Source: Thermoleophilia bacterium
GTDB taxonomy: Bacteria > Actinomycetota > Thermoleophilia > Gaiellales > Gaiellaceae
DNA: 12,736 nucleotides
Direction of reading: 5' to 3'
Assembly: GCA_025935275.1 (NCBI GenBank)
Contig: JAICVP010000032.1
Location: 1-12,736, forward strand
Every line of letters begins with the position of its first letter. Position 1 is the first letter of the stretch. Made by a program: the position numbers and the translations under genes. Under the pieces are notes generated by a model. That model worked only from the letters and a program-made list of their open reading frames with translations. It searched no databases and was not told the DNA's origin. Below are positions 1 through 6,816 of the stretch, piece after piece.

Positions 1-1829
1 CGGGAACGACGCTCGGCCTCATCGGCCTGGCGATCGTCACCTCGCTCGTCTCTTCGCGCGCCTCCGACATCGTCTGGTGGTGCGTCATCTTCTCGTTCGC
101 GCTCGTGCCGCTCGCGTTCCTGGCCGGGCTCCTCCAGATCCGGCTCGCGCGGGGTTCGGTCGCGGTCCTGATCGTCGAGCTCCTCAGCGCGGACGGCCTC
201 CGCGAGCTCCGCGACGCGATCGCGCGCACGCTCAACGACCCGGACCTCGACCTCGCAGTCTGGCTCCCGGACACCTACGAGTGGATCGGCTCGGATGGGC
301 GGCCGTTCGACCTGGGCACGGAGGCAGCGAAGGAAGGGAAGGCGACGACCTTCGTCGAGCACGAGGGCGAGGTCGTCGCGACGATTGTCCACGATGCTGC
401 GCTGTCCGAGGAACGGGACCTGGTGGATGCCGTGAGCGCGGCGGCCAGCCTGGCGCTCGCCCGCGAACGGACCGTCGAGGCCCTGCGGCAGAGCGAGAGC
501 CGCTACCGCGCGCTTCTCGATGCGGCGCCCGACCTCATGTTCCGCTTCGACCGGGAGGGGACGTATCTCGACTTCAACGGCAACCCTGCCGATCTCGTCA
601 CCCGGCCCGAGCAGCTGCTCGGCAGCCGTGCGCACGACGTCCTCCCGCAGGAGGTCGCGGACAAGATCGTGAACGGCGTCCGCGAGGCGATCGACACCGG
701 CCGGCTGGTGACCGACGACTACCGGGTGGAGATCGACGGTGCCGAGCGCGACTTCGAGGCGCGGATCGTGAAGGACGGCGACGAGGCGATCCTCGTCGCG
801 CGCGAGTTCACGAAGCTGAAGCGCCTCGCCGCTGCGCTCGAGCGCGAGCGCGACTTCATCCGCACCGTCGTCGACAACGCGCCGAGCCTCTTCTGCATGA
901 TCGATCCCGAGGGGAAGATCGTCCGCTTCAACCAGACCCTCGAGCAGATGTCCGGCATTCCCGACGAACCGGGCGTCCGCGAGAAGAAGTTCTGGGAGGT
1001 CTTCATCGTTCCCGAGGAGGCGGAGGAGGTGCACCAGGAGCTCGCGTCGCTGGCTGCGGAGGGCGCTGCGGGCGAGCACGAGAACCACTGGCGCGCGGCC
1101 GACGGCGGGGAGGCGGTCGTGGCCTGGTCGACGACGCCGCTCCTCGACGAGCATGGCCGCCCCAACTTCCTCATCTCGGGCATGGAAATCACCGAGCGCA
1201 AGCGGCAGGAGGAAGAGCTCCGCCACTCGCGCAAGCGCCTCCTGCAGGCGGGCGACGCCGAGCGTCGGCGCCTGGAGCGAAACCTCCACGACGGCGCGCA
1301 GCAGCGGCTGGTGTCGCTCTCGCTGGCTCTCCGGCTCGCCCAGGCGAAGCTCAAGGCGGATCCGGAGGAGGCGTCCAAGCTCCTGAACGGGGCCTCCGAG
1401 GAGCTCGCCCAGGCTCTGGAGGAGCTACGTGAGCTGGCGCGCGGCATCCATCCGGCCGTACTCTCAGACCGTGGACTTTCGGCTGCGCTCGAGGCCCTGG
1501 CGGGCCGCGCTCCTCTTCCGGTCGAGGTGCGCGCCCCGGAGGAGCGTCTGCCCCCTCCCGTCGAGGCTGCCGCCTACTACGTCGTGTCGGAGGCGCTGAC
1601 CAACGTGGCGAAGTACGCGCAGGCGTCGAACGTCGGCGTTCGCGTCACCCGCCTGAACGGCCGTGCCGTCGTCGAGGTCGAGGACGACGGCGTGGGCGGA
1701 GCCGATCCGCTGAACGGCTCGGGACTGCGCGGCCTGGCCGACCGGGTCGAGGCGCTGGACGGGCGCCTGCAAGTGGACAGCACACCGGGCAGGGGAACGG
1801 TGGTTCGTGCGGAGATCCCGTGCGGGTAG
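1..1829 (+). CDS. Membrane-bound PAS-domain sensor histidine kinase (NarL-system type), 5' end missing
   Basis: The frame is open from base 3 to the stop at 1827-1829, so the gene begins before the window; the internal ATG at 105 is not its start. In order, it shows two hydrophobic membrane segments (about 3-56 and 66-140), a region resembling the ligand-sensing part of actinobacterial NarL-type kinases (about 170-480), PAS 1 (from SRYRALLDAAPDLMF, about 500), PAS 2 (from TVVDNAPSLFCMID, about 865), a HisKA_3 dimerisation helix with the motif RNLHDGAQQR (phospho-accepting His codon 1287-1289), and a HATPase_c domain with N box SEALTNVAKYA and G boxes VEDDGVGG and GSGLRGLADRV. It should autophosphorylate and pass phosphate to the regulator encoded next, which it overlaps by 10 bp. 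The signal sensed cannot be told. The kinase assignment is firm. Confidence 0.93.
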   Translation, partial: GTTLGLIGLAIVTSLVSSRASDIVWWCVIFSFALVPLAFLAGLLQIRLARGSVAVLIVELLSADGLRELRDAIARTLNDPDLDLAVWLPDTYEWIGSDGRPFDLGTEAAKEGKATTFVEHEGEVVATIVHDAALSEERDLVDAVSAAASLALARERTVEALRQSESRYRALLDAAPDLMFRFDREGTYLDFNGNPADLVTRPEQLLGSRAHDVLPQEVADKIVNGVREAIDTGRLVTDDYRVEIDGAERDFEARIVKDGDEAILVAREFTKLKRLAAALERERDFIRTVVDNAPSLFCMIDPEGKIVRFNQTLEQMSGIPDEPGVREKKFWEVFIVPEEAEEVHQELASLAAEGAAGEHENHWRAADGGEAVVAWSTTPLLDEHGRPNFLISGMEITERKRQEEELRHSRKRLLQAGDAERRRLERNLHDGAQQRLVSLSLALRLAQAKLKADPEEASKLLNGASEELAQALEELRELARGIHPAVLSDRGLSAALEALAGRAPLPVEVRAPEERLPPPVEAAAYYVVSEALTNVAKYAQASNVGVRVTRLNGRAVVEVEDDGVGGADPLNGSGLRGLADRVEALDGRLQVDSTPGRGTVVRAEIPCG

Positions 1830-2464
1830 TCCTCGCGGACGACACCGTCCTCCTGCGCGAAGGCGTGGCCCGGATCCTGGGCGAGGCCGGGTTCGAGGTC
1901 GTCGGTCAGGCGGGGAACGCGGACGAGCTCATGCTCAAGGTGCGCAGCTACTCACCGGACGTGGCGATCGTGGACATCCGCATGCCGCCCACCCACACCG
2001 ACGAGGGCCTTCGTGCGGCCCAGGAGATTCGCGAGAAGCATCCGACCTGCGGCGTGCTCGTCCTCTCCCAGTACGTCGAGGCCGGTTACGCGATGGAGCT
2101 GCTCGCAGACAGCGCCGAGGGGGTGGGCTATCTTCTCAAGGACCGCGTGTCGGACGTGAACGAGTTCGCGGATGCCGTGCGGCGCGTGGGCGAGGGCGGC
2201 TCGGCCCTCGACCCGACGATCGTGTCGCAGCTCGTCGGCAGGCGCCGCCGGGACGACCCGATCGACCAGCTGACCCCGCGGGAGCGCGAGGTTCTCGGGC
2301 TCATGGCCGAAGGCCGCTCCAACTCCGGGATCGCGGAGCAGCTCGTCGTCACCGAGCGGGCGGTCGAGAAACACGTGACGAGCATCTTCTCGAAGCTCCG
2401 CCTGCCTGCCGCCGCGGAGGATCACCGCCGCGTGCTCGCGGTTCTCGCCTATCTCCGGTCGTAG
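1820..2464 (+). CDS. NarL/FixJ-family response regulator with LuxR-type HTH
   Basis: A 214-residue two-domain regulator. The receiver domain (residues 2-120) has the acidic pair D7/D8, phospho-acceptor D52 in VDIRMPP, the switch Ser83 in VLVLSQYVE, and K107 in YLLKDR. The C-terminal LuxR/GerE helix-turn-helix (about 150-200) has the family signature LTPREREVLGLMAEG followed by AVEKHVTSIFSKL. The GTG start at 1820 lies inside the end of the kinase gene and gives the canonical receiver N terminus MRVVLADD, implying translational coupling and a cognate pair. It is expected to bind DNA as a phosphorylated dimer; targets are unknown. The receiver is strikingly similar to the one fused to the cyclase at 2677-3672. 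Confidence 0.95.
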   Translation: MRVVLADDTVLLREGVARILGEAGFEVVGQAGNADELMLKVRSYSPDVAIVDIRMPPTHTDEGLRAAQEIREKHPTCGVLVLSQYVEAGYAMELLADSAEGVGYLLKDRVSDVNEFADAVRRVGEGGSALDPTIVSQLVGRRRRDDPIDQLTPREREVLGLMAEGRSNSGIAEQLVVTERAVEKHVTSIFSKLRLPAAAEDHRRVLAVLAYLRS

Positions 2465-2534
2465 GGGTAGCCGCACCTGCAGACGCCAGGAAGCCGCATC
2501 GTCGCCGAGCCGGCAGCCCGTCATCCTGCTGTGC

Positions 2535-2642
2535 ATGAGGTTCAAGCTCTTCATCGGCATAGTCGGATTCGCGATGCTCGTCCTCGCCGTCGCCGGTTGG
2601 GCGGTCGACGGACTCCGCTGGGCAATCCCCGCGCGCGCGTAG
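2535..2642 (+). CDS. Possible 35-residue single-span membrane peptide
   Basis: A short ATG-initiated frame between the regulator and the cyclase. It encodes a basic N terminus (MRFKLF), one hydrophobic stretch (about residues 6-24, ending near AVAGWAVDG) and a short polar tail. About 29 of 34 sense codons after the start end in G or C, as in the neighbouring real genes, which favours coding. No convincing Shine-Dalgarno sequence precedes the ATG, and the family is not recognised. It could be a small membrane protein tied to the sensor system, or a chance frame in GC-rich DNA. Confidence 0.45.
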   Translation: MRFKLFIGIVGFAMLVLAVAGWAVDGLRWAIPARA

Positions 2643-2647
2643 CCCTG

Positions 2648-2653
2648 TACCTT
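2648..2653 (+). promoter_or_regulatory. Candidate -10 element of the cyclase gene
   Basis: TACCTT fits the actinobacterial TANNNT -10 pattern. It would place the transcript start near 2660 and leave a short leader carrying the GAGGGCGG ribosome binding site at 2667-2674. No clear -35 box is visible, so this is weak evidence. Confidence 0.25.
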
Positions 2654-2676
2654 TGGGCTTCGACCCGAGGGCGGCT

Positions 2677-3672
2677 ATGAGCAAACCGAAGACCGGCACC
2701 GTCACCTTCCTCTTTACGGACATCGAGGGCTCCACGGGCCTCGCGCACAGGCTCCAAGAGCGCTGGAGCGAGGTCCTCGTCGAGCATCGGAATCTCATCC
2801 GCGAGCCCGCGACTGCGGGCGGCGGCCACGAGATCGACTGCCGCGGCGACGAGCTCTTCGTCGCGTTCGAGGACGCGGCCGCGGCGGCGCAGACGGCTAT
2901 CGACGCACAGCTCGCATTCGCAGGCCAGCAGTGGCCCGACGGCGAGCAGGTGCGCGTCCGGATCGGTATGCACACCGGTGAGGCGATCTTCGCGGACTCC
3001 GACTATCTCGGGCTCGAGGTGCACAAGGCGGCTCGCATCTGCTTCGCGGGCCACGGCAGCCAGGTGCTCCTCTCGGCGTCCACTGCCGAGCTGCTGCCCG
3101 AGGAGCACGCCACGCGCGAGCTCGGGGAGTACTGGCTGCGTGGGCTCCCCGAGCCCCAGCGGATCTTTCAGCTCGAGGTGCCCGGCCTCGAGCAGGACTT
3201 CCCGCCGCTTCGCTTCGCGAACGACGCGTCGCAGCCGCACGCGAGCAGGACGCTCAAGGTCGTCCTCGCAGACGACTCCGTTCTTCTGCGCGAAGGCATC
3301 GCGTCGCTCCTCGAGGGCCACGGCTTCGAGGTGGTCGGCCAGTCCGATGACGCCGACGACCTGATGGTCAAGGTGGAAGTCGCGAGGCCGGATGTGGTCG
3401 TCGCAGACATCCGCATGCCTCCGGGCCTCGCCGACGACGGCGTCCGGGCGGCCCAGGAGATCCGCCGCCGCTATCCCGGCACCGGTGTCCTCCTCCTGTC
3501 GCAGTACGTCGAGCCGGCCTACGCGCGCGACCTCCTCGAGACCGGGGAGGAGGGCGTCGGCTACCTCCTCAAGGATCGGGTCGCCGACATGGACGGCTTC
3601 AGGGATGCCGTGCGCCGCGTCGCGGCCGGCCAGACCGTCCTCGACCCGGAGCTCCACCTCGAGGGCCGTTAG
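2677..3672 (+). CDS. Class III adenylate/guanylate cyclase fused to a C-terminal receiver domain
   Basis: A 331-residue fusion. The ATG at 2677 is preferred because GAGGGCGG lies just upstream; a TTG at 2653 would add eight residues. Residues 6-140 form a class III cyclase domain of the FLFTDIEGST type, with metal-binding aspartates D15 (FTDIEGST) and D58 (RGDELF) and the element GLEVHKAARI (112-121). About 140-180 is the usual post-cyclase segment (LRGLPEPQRIFQLE). Residues 193-320 are a complete NarL-type receiver: D199/D200, phospho-acceptor D244 in ADIRMPP, and K299 in YLLKDR. The protein ends where a NarL regulator would begin its HTH. It should make cAMP or cGMP under phosphorylation control, probably by the kinase upstream. 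Residue 54, where adenylate cyclases of this type often have the adenine-selecting Lys, is Asp, so nucleotide choice is uncertain. Confidence 0.9.
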   Translation: MSKPKTGTVTFLFTDIEGSTGLAHRLQERWSEVLVEHRNLIREPATAGGGHEIDCRGDELFVAFEDAAAAAQTAIDAQLAFAGQQWPDGEQVRVRIGMHTGEAIFADSDYLGLEVHKAARICFAGHGSQVLLSASTAELLPEEHATRELGEYWLRGLPEPQRIFQLEVPGLEQDFPPLRFANDASQPHASRTLKVVLADDSVLLREGIASLLEGHGFEVVGQSDDADDLMVKVEVARPDVVVADIRMPPGLADDGVRAAQEIRRRYPGTGVLLLSQYVEPAYARDLLETGEEGVGYLLKDRVADMDGFRDAVRRVAAGQTVLDPELHLEGR

Positions 3673-3679
3673 CTTCGGG

Positions 3680-3853
3680 TTGACTCGGGCGGGGGTCCGA
3701 CGGAAGATCCCTCGCCTGGTGCCGAGCCCGAACGGCAAGAAGACCGCCGCGCCCCTGGCCAAGCCGGCCATCGGCGCGGCACTTGCCGCCAGCTTCCGCC
3801 GCTTTCCGGCGGCCAACCTCCACCAGCGACTCGCCTCCGCCGCGAAGCGCTGA
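3680..3853 (+). CDS. Possible small basic protein (57 aa), unrecognised
   Basis: After the cyclase stop the + strand carries an open frame, different from the cyclase frame, that runs to TGA at 3851-3853. Nearly all its codons end in G or C over the last 45 codons, with three AAG lysines, which looks like genuine coding. The product is basic and Ala/Arg/Lys-rich (PSPNGKKTAAPLAKPAIGAA, later RRFPAAN) with no clear membrane span or fold. The start is uncertain: TTG at 3680 or GTG at 3719, neither with a good ribosome binding site. It ends 1 bp before the stop of the convergent permease gene. If it is not real, 3673-3854 is a 182-bp intergenic stretch with no obvious terminator. Confidence 0.35.
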   Translation: MTRAGVRRKIPRLVPSPNGKKTAAPLAKPAIGAALAASFRRFPAANLHQRLASAAKR

Positions 3854-3854
3854 G

Positions 3855-4586
3855 CTAGATCCGCTGGGTGTCGCGTCGGTACGCGCGCGCCGCCAGGGCG
3901 CCGAGCGCAACCGTCCACGCAGCGACGACGAACCAGCCGAGACCGGTCCAGCCGGGCCCGCCGAGGGAAACGTGGCTCGCCTGCACGAGCCAATACGAGG
4001 GCAACGCCTCGGCGATGTCGTGCATGACGCCGTTCTGGATCGGGAACCACGTCCCGCCCAGGAGCGCGAAGAGGGCTGTGATGCCGCCGATTGCCGGCCC
4101 GGTCGACTCGGCGGTGAGTATGTGCCCGAGAAAGATTCCGAGGGCGACGAATGGGACGAGTCCGATCAGGATGAGCCCGGTCATGCGTAGCCACTCGCCC
4201 GCCGGTAGGCGCACGCCGAGCGTGGAGCCCGAGAAATAGAGCACGCCGAGGGTGACGAGGGCCAGGGCGTAGGCCGTTGCGACCTTGGCGCGGAAGTACC
4301 CGCGCGTCGAGAGCGGCGTGAGGCGAAGTTGACGCGTCCAGCCCACCGAGCGTTCGGCGGCTATGCGCCCACCGATGCTCACGACGGCATTCATCCCGCC
4401 GAAGGCTGCCAATCCGACCATGAAGTAGAGCGGCGCCGAGATGCCGGTCCCCGCCAGATCGCTTTCGCCCCGGCTCGGCCCGGCGGTCGCGAAGTAGAGG
4501 GCAACCGGGATCAGGATCGCGAACAGGACATAGCGGCGGTTGCGGAACGTTCGCAGGAGCTCATAGCGCAGGTAGACCGGGTTCAC
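3855..4586 (-). CDS. ABC-2 type exporter permease
   Basis: A 243-residue integral membrane protein starting at GTG 4586. That start overlaps the stop of the upstream ATPase gene in a GTGA arrangement, which decides it against the longer upstream frame. About six hydrophobic segments are visible, including YVLFAILIPVALYFATAG near the N terminus, a segment with GGMNAVVSIGG, ALALVTLGVLYFSGSTLG, LILIGLVPFVALGIFLGHIL, ITALFALLGGTWFPI, and the final WFVVAAWTVALGALAARAY. The soluble link after the second span (RIAAERSVGWTRQLRLTPL) is typical of ABC2_membrane-family permeases. It should form a dimeric exporter in the cytoplasmic membrane with the ATPase. The substrate is unknown; DrrB-like drug or lipid exporters are the closest kind. 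Confidence 0.9.
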   Translation of the reverse strand: MNPVYLRYELLRTFRNRRYVLFAILIPVALYFATAGPSRGESDLAGTGISAPLYFMVGLAAFGGMNAVVSIGGRIAAERSVGWTRQLRLTPLSTRGYFRAKVATAYALALVTLGVLYFSGSTLGVRLPAGEWLRMTGLILIGLVPFVALGIFLGHILTAESTGPAIGGITALFALLGGTWFPIQNGVMHDIAEALPSYWLVQASHVSLGGPGWTGLGWFVVAAWTVALGALAARAYRRDTQRI

Positions 4587-5542
4587 GACGCGCCGTTCCC
4601 GTCGCTCGTCAGGAGCACGAATGCATCCTCCAGACCCGCGCTGGCGATCTCGATATCTCGTGCCTCCGGGTAGTGGTCGAGCAACGCGCGAATGGCGCGG
4701 TCGGAATCCGAGCAATTGAGCACCACGACGTCTCCGTGGCGCTCCATCTGTAAGACACCCTCGAGCGCACCGAGATCGGCGTCGTCGGCGTCCGACAGCG
4801 TCGCCCTGATCGTGCGCGTTCCCACCAGGCCTTTGATCTCGGTCGTCGGCGCGGCTGCGACGACCTTGCCGTGTGCCATCAGGATCGCCCGGTCGGCATA
4901 CGTGTCTGCCTCGTCCATGTAATGCGTGGCGAAAAGGACGGTTCGCCCGTGCGCAGCTCCTTGGCGCATGGTCGTCCAGAAAGCCCTTCGGGCCTCGACG
5001 TCCATGCCGACCGTCGGCTCGTCCAGCACGAGCAGGTCGGGATCGCTCACCAGAGCGAGCGCGAAGCGGACGCGCTGGGTCTCGCCGCCCGAGAGCGTCT
5101 GCGTCCGGCGGTCCGCCAGCTCCTCAATCCTGGCCTGACGGAGAGTGTCCTCCACGCAGAGGGGATGGGGATAGACGCTGGCCATCATCTCGACGAGCTC
5201 CTGCACGTCCAGATCCCGAATCAGAGACCCGGTCTGGAGCATGCTGCCGATCCGTCCCGCGGCGACAGCCTCCTGAGGAGGTCCTCCGAAGAGGCTTGCC
5301 TCGCCTGCGTCAGGCTCGAGAAGGCCCAGGAGAAGGTCGATGGTGGTCGACTTGCCTGCTCCGTTCGGGCCAAGGAGGGCAACCGTTTCGCCCCGCGCGA
5401 TCGAGACGTCGACTCCGTCGACCGCCCGGACGATCCGTGCACCCGACCTGTATGTCTTCACGAGTCCGCGCGCTTCGACGCTGGCGTCGATCTGCTCGCG
5501 CTGAGTCCTGACGAACGTCTCCACCGAATCGAGGCTAGCCAC
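4583..5542 (-). CDS. ABC transporter ATP-binding protein, DrrA-like
   Basis: A 319-residue ATPase. The GTG at 5542 is chosen because the longer frame upstream has no family features; GTG 5524 is an alternative. Walker A is GPNGAGKST (58-66), the Q-loop Gln103 sits in SMLQTG, the signature is LSGGETQR (150-157), Walker B is LLVLDEPT (170-177), and the switch His207 lies in FATHYMDEAD. The C-terminal ~90 residues form the extra domain common in DrrA/CcmA-like exporter ATPases. It powers the permease encoded immediately downstream with a 4-bp overlap. Daunorubicin-type efflux is the usual annotation for this family, but the real substrate cannot be inferred. Confidence 0.92.
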   Translation of the reverse strand: MASLDSVETFVRTQREQIDASVEARGLVKTYRSGARIVRAVDGVDVSIARGETVALLGPNGAGKSTTIDLLLGLLEPDAGEASLFGGPPQEAVAAGRIGSMLQTGSLIRDLDVQELVEMMASVYPHPLCVEDTLRQARIEELADRRTQTLSGGETQRVRFALALVSDPDLLVLDEPTVGMDVEARRAFWTTMRQGAAHGRTVLFATHYMDEADTYADRAILMAHGKVVAAAPTTEIKGLVGTRTIRATLSDADDADLGALEGVLQMERHGDVVVLNCSDSDRAIRALLDHYPEARDIEIASAGLEDAFVLLTSDGNGAS

Positions 5543-5625
5543 GCTCCTCGCCGTGTCGGTTGAAGAAACAGTTAAGCCTCGGCCGTGCGCCCAGGAAGTC
5601 GCGGCCGACGGAGAAGTCCTTCTCC

Positions 5626-5781
5626 ATGCGAACGTTTTCGCGGCAGGCGCGCAAGGCGTCCGAAACCCTGCGCCACGAAGTCGTACAGCTCGGTGAGGTT
5701 GGAGCGACGTTCCTCGCTCTCTGGCTCGTCGTGGTCCTGCTCGCGCTCTTCGCCCTGCTGGTCGTCGCGTTGGCGGTCTGA
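5626..5781 (+). CDS. Small single-span membrane protein (51 aa)
   Basis: The ATG at 5626 has a good ribosome binding site, GGAGAAG at 5610-5616, nine bases upstream. The product has a basic, probably amphipathic N-terminal part (MRTFSRQARKASETLRHEV), then one long hydrophobic segment (about residues 28-50, LALWLVVVLLALFALLVVAL), ending almost at the membrane. It is divergent from the ABC exporter and ends 6 bp before the stop of the convergent mmcQ-like gene. A TTG at 5560 would extend it by 22 residues but lacks support. The family is not recognised; an accessory subunit of the exporter or an independent membrane peptide are both possible. Confidence 0.55.
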   Translation: MRTFSRQARKASETLRHEVVQLGEVGATFLALWLVVVLLALFALLVVALAV

Positions 5782-5787
5782 CCGACG

Positions 5788-6135
5788 CTAGTCCCCTTCT
5801 ACGGCGGCCCGCAGGTGCTCGGGGCACTTGAGCCAGTACGACTCACGCAGCCACTCGAACGCGCAGTCGAGAGACTCCTCGTCGCTCACCTCCGCGGTGA
5901 CCCACCCGTAGCGCCCGACGTAGCGGGCGATGCTGACGTACGGCTGAAGCTGAGCCATTTCGCGCTCCTCCGCGGTGAGTTTCACGGTCAGATGGACGAC
6001 ACCGTCTTCCTCGCTCATCGAGGCGAACATGCGGTTGTCGCCGACCTTGAAGACCGGATGCCCCCAGGGCTCATCCTCGTACGTCTCGGGGAAGGAGAGC
6101 GCTAACGCCCTTAGCTCGTCCGCGTAGCGCGACAC
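5788..6135 (-). CDS. MmcQ/YjbR family protein
   Basis: A 115-residue protein with the family pattern: an N-terminal helix and LSFPETYEDEPWGHPVFKVG, then NRMFASMSEEDGVVHLTVKL, then RYVGRYGWVTAEV and a C-terminal ESYWL segment. Length and order match MmcQ/YjbR (DUF419) proteins, which adopt a CyaY-like fold; DNA binding is the usual annotation but the cellular role is not established. The GTG start at 6135 has no Shine-Dalgarno sequence. A TAGTCT motif ends 7 bases before it, so the mRNA may be leaderless. It lies 21 bp after the exported-protein gene on the same strand, so read-through from that gene is also possible. Confidence 0.88.
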   Translation of the reverse strand: MSRYADELRALALSFPETYEDEPWGHPVFKVGDNRMFASMSEEDGVVHLTVKLTAEEREMAQLQPYVSIARYVGRYGWVTAEVSDEESLDCAFEWLRESYWLKCPEHLRAAVEGD

Positions 6136-6142
6136 GAGGCCG

Positions 6143-6148
6143 AGACTA
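6143..6148 (-). promoter_or_regulatory. Candidate -10 element for a leaderless mmcQ-like mRNA
   Basis: On the - strand TAGTCT fits TANNNT and ends 7 bases before the GTG start at 6135, the spacing expected if transcription begins at the start codon. No Shine-Dalgarno sequence competes with this reading. No good -35 box is seen. Confidence 0.35.
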
Positions 6149-6156
6149 TCGGATGC

Positions 6157-6768
6157 TCAAGCAGGGATCGTGCGTTGAGGCCGGCGACGTGCGCGAATGG
6201 CGACGAAGAGGACGAGCGCGACGAAGACCGCGCCGGCAGTAATTGCTGCGATGTCGAAAGCCGACAGCACTGAGTCGGAGGTCGCCTGGGCAGCCGGCGG
6301 TGCATGGCCCGCGGAAGCGGGCGGCGGCTGCGGAGCCGGAGCCTGTGCGGGCACGCCGATGCGCAGGAGCACCTTTTCGAGCTTCGCGCCGCCGGTGAAC
6401 CAGCCGCCTCTCACCGGCGTGCCGTAGAGCTTCTGGCCAGGCGGCATGTACGTGAGCGGAGACGGCTTCGCGTACGGGTACAGCTCCTGCTGGAGCCTCG
6501 TCGAGCTCGGAACTCTCCACGAGACGGTGAAGCGGGGACCGAGCTCGGCCGGCGGCTGCTCCTGTGGCAGGTGGGACGGGCTGCCCCAGGCCGCTTCGAA
6601 CCAGCCGGTGGCCTCGACGAGACGCCAGAACGGCGTCGCGCTGCCTTCGGCTCCCGAGACCCGGATCGTCGTCCCCGGGCCGACGATCAGCGCTCCGGCA
6701 GGCCCCTTCGCGGCCGCCGTGGCCGGCAGTGCCAGGGCTATCACGCAGATCAACACGAGCTTCTTCAT
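6157..6768 (-). CDS. Exported, C-terminally membrane-anchored protein of unknown function
   Basis: A 203-residue protein with a clear signal peptide (MKKLVLICVIALALPATAAA, cleavage probably near residue 20). An extracytoplasmic region follows (about 21-135), containing TTIRVSGAEGSATPFWRLVE, TGWFEAAWG and PPGQKLYGTPVRGGWFTGG. Next comes a Pro/Ala-rich linker (about 138-160, with PAPQPPPASAG), one membrane span (about 168-190, AAITAGAVFVALVLFVAI) and a basic cytoplasmic tail (RARRRPQRTIPA). The topology is therefore outside domain, flexible stalk, membrane anchor. No domain family or catalytic motif is recognised. It may be co-transcribed with the dinucleotide-binding gene 48 bp upstream. The ATG start at 6768 has only a weak ribosome binding site. 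Confidence 0.75.
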   Translation of the reverse strand: MKKLVLICVIALALPATAAAKGPAGALIVGPGTTIRVSGAEGSATPFWRLVEATGWFEAAWGSPSHLPQEQPPAELGPRFTVSWRVPSSTRLQQELYPYAKPSPLTYMPPGQKLYGTPVRGGWFTGGAKLEKVLLRIGVPAQAPAPQPPPASAGHAPPAAQATSDSVLSAFDIAAITAGAVFVALVLFVAIRARRRPQRTIPA

Positions 6769-6816
6769 TCCGACGCAGATACACCGCGCCGAGCCGCTCG
6801 GTTCCGCAGGTGCCGG

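Noticed and set aside
77..1432. A 451-residue + strand frame overlapping the kinase
   Set aside because: Arg/Gly/Ala-rich shadow in another frame of the histidine kinase, whose PAS and kinase motifs are clear.
2551..4194. A 547-residue open frame on the - strand across the cyclase and permease
   Set aside because: It is antisense to the cyclase-receiver fusion and runs through the permease in a different frame; composition is repetitive Arg/Leu/Val/Glu with no family features.
4586..4715. Extending the permease N terminus upstream to 4715
   Set aside because: The extension lies inside the ATPase gene and is Arg-rich without homology-like features; the GTGA overlap at 4583-4586 gives a natural coupled start.
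5542..5827. Extending the ATPase N terminus to 5827
   Set aside because: It would run antisense through the small membrane protein gene and adds an Arg/Ala-rich segment not found in this family.
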